Source of the DNA: Acinetobacter chengduensis
Lineage (GTDB): Bacteria; Pseudomonadota; Gammaproteobacteria; Pseudomonadales; Moraxellaceae
Direction of reading: 5' to 3'
Length of the DNA stretch: 64,000 nucleotides
Assembly (NCBI RefSeq): GCF_003664645.1
Contig: NZ_RCHC01000008.1
Span: 124,001 to 188,000 of the forward strand
Shown: piece after piece, positions 63,630 to 64,000 of the stretch
Layout: each line of letters starts with the position of its first letter
Position numbering within the stretch: the stretch's first letter is position 1
Position numbers and translations under genes: made by a program
The notes under the pieces: model-generated
What the model was told of the DNA's origin: nothing
What the model saw: the letters and a program-made list of their open reading frames with translations, nothing else
Database searches by the model: none

Positions 63630-64000
63630 TTGTTTTTGCGTAGTGGGTTGCTACTTTCCTTTGTAGCCGTTTTTTTACAGATCGCTGTATTTTTACAGCC
63701 TTTGCTTCCGCAGCAATATCAAATTGCGCCGGTCTGTGAAACCATTACGCGTGCACTTTTATCCCATTCTGTACCTTCGCAATCCAATACACATGGCACA
63801 CACCATGTAATGCATGAGCATTCGCTACAACAAAATGAAACGGTAGCAACTCATTCACACGATCATGATGCTGGTCATCAGTGTCAGTACTGTACTGTAT
63901 ATGGCAATTTAGTGCTTCCACCGACGTTGGATATTCAAGAAGTACTTGATCGTATTCAGGTTCGCTTGATTGCTTTTGTACGTAGCTTTATTCATGTTTG
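63630..64000 (+). CDS. DUF2946-like protein, partial (cut by window end)
   Basis: An open frame begins at TTG 63630 (or TTG 63624), about 90 bp after def, and runs off the window. It starts with a hydrophobic segment (RSGLLLSFVAVFLQIAVFLQ), then a His-rich region (HGTHHVMHEHS, THSHDHDAGHQCQYC) and CTVYGNLVLPPTLDI. The His-rich stretch followed by HQCQYC fits the DUF2946 family often linked to copper and TonB receptor genes. No ATG is available at this start, so the true start is uncertain. Confidence 0.6.
   Translation, partial: MFLRSGLLLSFVAVFLQIAVFLQPLLPQQYQIAPVCETITRALLSHSVPSQSNTHGTHHVMHEHSLQQNETVATHSHDHDAGHQCQYCTVYGNLVLPPTLDIQEVLDRIQVRLIAFVRSFIHV

Overview
The window looks like chromosomal DNA of an Acinetobacter-type gammaproteobacterium. 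This is inferred from the AT-rich composition, the protein style, the small lipoproteins, the phoB-phoR, zur-znuCB/znuA and atpIBEFHAGDC arrangements, and the islands downstream of guaA. No rRNA, CRISPR array or transposase was found.

Layout. 1-600: two tandem minus-strand tRNA-Gly(GCC) genes, with a gene-poor stretch at their 3' side carrying five TGGTCACA repeats, possibly the edge of an integrated element. 700-5600: small housekeeping genes (bolA, sirB-like, parA-like, LysE, DedA, DoxX, a BOF-fold stress protein). 5721-7289: guaA. 7336-11032: a probable defence cargo, an RloC-like zinc-hook ATPase/HEPN nuclease and a restriction-endonuclease-like protein; the first is bracketed by a 16-bp direct repeat made from the guaA terminator arm. 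11239-19295: diguanylate cyclase, pirin, OsmC, GST, phoR-phoB, and a TetR/SDR divergent pair around a 42-bp imperfect palindrome.

19516-28162: a sulfur-scavenging cluster with a TauD-type dioxygenase, a Crp-family regulator, a Mop-domain protein, a porin interrupted by an in-frame amber codon, a sulfonate-type ABC transporter with two permeases, and a flavin-dependent monooxygenase. 28330-30976: MATE transporter and aminotransferase. 31174-38024: an orphan type VI secretion module, consisting of an evolved VgrG, a predicted secreted protein, a large candidate effector with a lysozyme-like N-terminus and a MepA/LAS-like C-terminus, and a lipoprotein. The two small exported proteins flanking the effector are candidate immunity proteins.

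38069-43776: DyP peroxidase, LysE, DinB and the zinc uptake locus with a perfect Zur-type palindrome. 43947-51141: the ATP synthase operon behind a strong sigma70-like promoter. 51215-64000: a DUF4145 gene, mutarotase, pirin, RcnB-like protein, glutathione peroxidase, AraC/EamA pair, an orphan promoter plus tandem terminators (candidate small RNA), tsaC, dprA, a LysM protein, def, and the start of a DUF2946-like gene cut by the window end.

The most notable items are the VgrG-linked two-domain peptidoglycan hydrolase with two possible immunity proteins, the direct-repeat-flanked nuclease gene next to guaA, the amber codon in the porin, and several strong palindromes next to regulator genes. 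All family assignments come from motifs read by eye; no database search was run.
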